Source of the DNA: Candidatus Phocaeicola faecipullorum
GTDB lineage: Bacteria; Bacteroidota; Bacteroidia; Bacteroidales; Bacteroidaceae
Assembly: GCA_018884025.1 (NCBI GenBank)
Contig: JAHLFB010000168.1
Span: forward strand, 1 to 35,986
Direction of reading: 5' to 3'
DNA length: 35,986 bases
The notes under the pieces are model-generated. The model saw only the letters and a program-made list of their open reading frames with translations, searched no databases and was not told the origin of the DNA. Below, one piece after another: positions 33,511 through 35,986 of the stretch; positions within the stretch are counted from its first letter, which is position 1, and each line of letters opens with the position of its first letter. The position numbers and the translations under genes are program-made.

Positions 33511-35739
33511 ATGAATAAATTGCTATTATATATCATTATTTCATTATCTGCCGGAGTTGTGTTCGCACAACAGCCGGCAGATTATGTAGATCCGTTTATT
33601 GGTACTACTAATTTTGGTACATGTAATCCCGGTGCTGTATGTCCTAATGGAATGATGTCTGTGGTTCCATTCAATGTTATGGGCTCTGCTGATAATGTGT
33701 ATGATAAGGATGCACGCTGGTGGTCCACTCCGTATGATTATACAAATAGTTATTTTACAGGATTCTCACATGTAAATCTTAGTGGGGTAGGATGCCCTGA
33801 ACTTGGCTCGTTGCTTTTGATGCCTACGACAGGAGTACTTGATGTTGACTATAAGAATTATGGCAGCAAGTATGAAAAAGAGACAGCTTCGCCTGGATAC
33901 TATAGTATATACCTGAAAAAGTATGATATATTGGCTGAGGCAACTGCAACTTTGCGGAGCGGGTTGACAAGATTTACATTTCCTAAAGGTAAAAGTAATA
34001 TCCTGTTAAATCTTGGTGAGGGACTTACAAATGAGACTGGAGCTTTCGTTCGGAAAGTAAATGACAGAGAAATAGAAGGTATGAAGTTTTTGGGTACTTT
34101 CTGTTATAATCCTCAGGCTGTTTTTCCTATATATTTTGTAATGAGACTTAGCAAGAAACCTGATGACTCAGGATATTGGAAGAAACAGAGAAAAATGTAT
34201 GGCGTTGAGGCCGAGTGGGATAAGGACAATGGAAAGTACAAGATATATAATAAGTATGGAAAAGATCTGGCGGGAGATGATATCGGAGCATGGTTTACTT
34301 TTAATACTTCTGAAGGAGAAGAAATTGAGGCGGCTATAGGAGTTTCCTTTGTAAGTATAGAAAATGCCCGTGAAAATCTGGAACAAGAGCAATCAGGAAG
34401 GCATTTTTCTGAAATACGGGAGGAAGCAAGGAAAAAATGGAATGATGATTTAGGTAGAATTATGGTAGAGGGAGGTACGAAGGAGCAGAAAACAGTATTC
34501 TATACAGCTCTTTATCATACACTTATACATCCTAATATTTTGCAGGACGTAAACGGACAGTATCCGCAGATGGAAGGAGATGAGATCCTTGTAACAAAAG
34601 GTGACAGATACACAGTATTTTCTTTATGGGATACATATAGAAATTTACATCAGTTGATGACTCTCGTGTATCCGGAAAGACAGATTGAGATGGTCAGAAC
34701 CATGATTGATATGTATAGAGAACACGGTTGGCTTCCTAAATGGGAACTTTATGGCAGGGAAACCCTTACGATGGAAGGCGATCCTAGTTTACCTGTAATA
34801 GTAGATACGTGGATGAAAGGACTTAGAGATTTTGATATTAATTTAGCTTATGAGGCTATGTATAAGTCCGCTACAACTTCCGGTAAAGATAATCTCATGC
34901 GTCCGGATATCGATGATTATATATCAAAAGGATATGTTCCGTTGATGGGGCAGTTTGACAACTCTGTATCTCATGCATTGGAATATTACATTGCGGATTA
35001 TTCTTTATACACATTGGCAAAGGAATTAGGGAAAAAGGATAATGCCAAAATGTTTTATGAACGTTCTATGGGATATAAAAAGTATTATTGCAAAGAGTAT
35101 GGAACATTACGCCCTATTTTACCTAATGGCGATTTTTATAGTCCTTTTGACCCTAAACAAGGTGAAAACTTTGAACCAAGTCCTGGATTTCATGAAGGAA
35201 ATGCGTGGAACTATACTTATTATGTACCCCACGATGTGAAAGGATTGGCTAAATTGATGGGTGGCAAGAAAAAGTTCGTAGATAAACTGCAAATGATTTT
35301 TGATAAAGGGTATTATGATCCGGCTAATGAACCGGATATAGCGTATCCATATTTGTTCAGTTATTTCAAGGGTGAGGAATGGAGAACACAAAAGCTCGTA
35401 AAGGAATTGTTGGAAAAATATTTTAAGCCAGCACCTGACGGAATACCTGGCAATGATGATGCCGGAACAATGTCTGCGTGGGCAATATTTAGTATGATGG
35501 GATTCTATCCTGATTGTCCTGGAGTTCCTGAATATACGTTGACTGCTCCTACATTCGATAAGATTACTATCAATCTTAATCCGGATTTCTATAAACAGAA
35601 ACAATTGGTTATTGAAGTAGTGGACAGCGATGAGTCAGACGGTTACATTAAGAAAATAAAAATGGGAGATACTTCTTGCGGATACAGAGTAAATCATAAT
35701 TCTTTAGTAAATGCAGGTGTCTTAAGATTTTATAAATAG
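33511..35739 (+). CDS. GH92 exo-alpha-mannosidase, copy 4, predicted periplasmic
   Basis: A 742-aa GH92 with a cleavable signal peptide (about residues 1-19, VFA|QQ) and no lipobox. Motifs: YVDPFIGTTNFGTCNPG, VCPNGMMSVVPFN, ARWWSTPYDY, SHVNLSGVGCPELGS, HEGNAWNYTYYVPHD with likely acid Glu562, and GNDDAGTMSAWAIF at residues 647-660. In place of the HGNEPSHH block it has NEPDIAYPYLFSYF, so the subsite around the aglycone must be built differently. This matches another recognised GH92 branch and suggests a separate linkage specificity. Last gene of the rightward run; it ends 19 bases before the ribD stop on the other strand, with a shared hairpin in between. Confidence 0.92.
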   Translation: MNKLLLYIIISLSAGVVFAQQPADYVDPFIGTTNFGTCNPGAVCPNGMMSVVPFNVMGSADNVYDKDARWWSTPYDYTNSYFTGFSHVNLSGVGCPELGSLLLMPTTGVLDVDYKNYGSKYEKETASPGYYSIYLKKYDILAEATATLRSGLTRFTFPKGKSNILLNLGEGLTNETGAFVRKVNDREIEGMKFLGTFCYNPQAVFPIYFVMRLSKKPDDSGYWKKQRKMYGVEAEWDKDNGKYKIYNKYGKDLAGDDIGAWFTFNTSEGEEIEAAIGVSFVSIENARENLEQEQSGRHFSEIREEARKKWNDDLGRIMVEGGTKEQKTVFYTALYHTLIHPNILQDVNGQYPQMEGDEILVTKGDRYTVFSLWDTYRNLHQLMTLVYPERQIEMVRTMIDMYREHGWLPKWELYGRETLTMEGDPSLPVIVDTWMKGLRDFDINLAYEAMYKSATTSGKDNLMRPDIDDYISKGYVPLMGQFDNSVSHALEYYIADYSLYTLAKELGKKDNAKMFYERSMGYKKYYCKEYGTLRPILPNGDFYSPFDPKQGENFEPSPGFHEGNAWNYTYYVPHDVKGLAKLMGGKKKFVDKLQMIFDKGYYDPANEPDIAYPYLFSYFKGEEWRTQKLVKELLEKYFKPAPDGIPGNDDAGTMSAWAIFSMMGFYPDCPGVPEYTLTAPTFDKITINLNPDFYKQKQLVIEVVDSDESDGYIKKIKMGDTSCGYRVNHNSLVNAGVLRFYK

Positions 35740-35745
35740 TAAATT

Positions 35746-35781
35746 GCGTCAGCCATTATTAATGTATATAATGGCTGACGC
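35746..35781. terminator. Bidirectional hairpin terminator between GH92 and ribD
   Basis: A perfect 14-bp stem (left arm GCGTCAGCCATTAT at 35746-35759, right arm 35768-35781) with an 8-base loop, followed by ATATTTTAT on the right. The ribD stop codon (35759-35761, minus strand) and its last four sense codons fall inside the hairpin. It can serve both convergent transcripts, though the T-tract on the right is imperfect and the left side is AT-rich rather than a clean A-tract. Confidence 0.8.
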
Positions 35782-35986
35782 ATATTTTATCTCTGAATAC
35801 TGTTTTAAAAATTGTCCCTTTTGGAATAATAGGAGACTTTACGCCCTCATAAAGGACTTTTTCTGAATGCTCTACAAAAATCTCATCCCATAGCTCTGAG
35901 TCGATGAATGACTGAAGTAATGTGGTGCCACCTTCCACTAATAAAGACTGTATCTTCCTATCGTAAAGTACGGTACATATTTGAGG
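35759..35986 (-). CDS. ribD: Riboflavin biosynthesis protein RibD, C-terminal part (cut by window edge)
   Basis: The reverse strand is open from the window edge to a TAA at 35761-35759, giving 75 residues. The sequence contains SLLVEGGTTLLQSFID and LWDEIFV, the conserved end of the RibD reductase domain (reduction of the ribose side chain of 5-amino-6-ribosylamino-uracil phosphate in riboflavin synthesis; the full protein also has a deaminase domain). It runs opposite to the glycan locus and is a housekeeping gene, so it marks the right edge of the polysaccharide utilisation locus. The 5' end lies outside the window. Confidence 0.88.
   Translation of the reverse strand, partial: PQICTVLYDRKIQSLLVEGGTTLLQSFIDSELWDEIFVEHSEKVLYEGVKSPIIPKGTIFKTVFRDKICVSHYIH

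Noticed and set aside
1-35986. Insertion sequences, integrase genes, CRISPR arrays or tRNA genes marking mobility.
   Set aside because: None seen on either strand. Composition steps alone do not show a mobile element.

Overview
The window looks like a chromosomal segment of a gut Bacteroidales species, probably Bacteroides or Phocaeicola. The reasons are multiple SusC/SusD pairs, many lipoproteins with an acidic residue just after the lipobox cysteine, a Bacteroides-type promoter (TTGG, 19 bases, TACATTTG), and glycoside hydrolases typical of N-glycan foraging. All genes point right except the last, the 3' end of ribD, which is convergent at the right edge.

Layout. Block A (79-9949): SusC with an STN signalling domain, SusD, a GH18-fold protein that has lost its catalytic Glu, a DUF1735-like/LamG lipoprotein, an intact GH18 endoglycosidase, and an Ig-like lipoprotein, closed by an intrinsic terminator. 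A 728-base gap follows, carrying a good promoter and a leader of about 275 bases. Block B (10678-23122): an unrecognised lipoprotein, a second SusC (no STN domain), SusD, a second degenerate GH18-fold protein, a second LamG lipoprotein, a second intact GH18, and a GH97 alpha-glucosidase-like enzyme. A 14-bp inverted repeat separates this from block C (23281-35739): GH92, a FecR-type anti-sigma factor, GH92, GH92, an AmpG-like MFS transporter, a GH130 phosphorylase and a fourth GH92. A strong hairpin separates block C from ribD.

How the genes fit together (inference from families and order): this is a polysaccharide utilisation locus for N-glycans, most likely high-mannose type. Surface SusCD complexes and glycan-binding lipoproteins capture the glycan. 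Two endo-beta-N-acetylglucosaminidases cut within the chitobiose core. GH97 could remove capping glucose, and four GH92 alpha-mannosidases strip mannose. The remaining Man-beta-1,4-GlcNAc would enter through the MFS carrier and be phosphorolysed by GH130 to mannose-1-phosphate and GlcNAc. I see no sialidase, beta-galactosidase, fucosidase or beta-hexosaminidase gene, which argues against complex N-glycans as the main target.

The most notable features are the duplicated five-gene cassette (SusC, SusD, dead GH18, LamG, live GH18) in which the two dead GH18s are broken differently; the asymmetry between an STN-bearing SusC and one without, with an anti-sigma gene but no sigma gene in view; and two uncharacterised lipoproteins at the cassette junction whose C-terminal halves are much more AT-rich than their N-terminal halves. 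I ran no searches; family calls rest on motifs and remembered family features.
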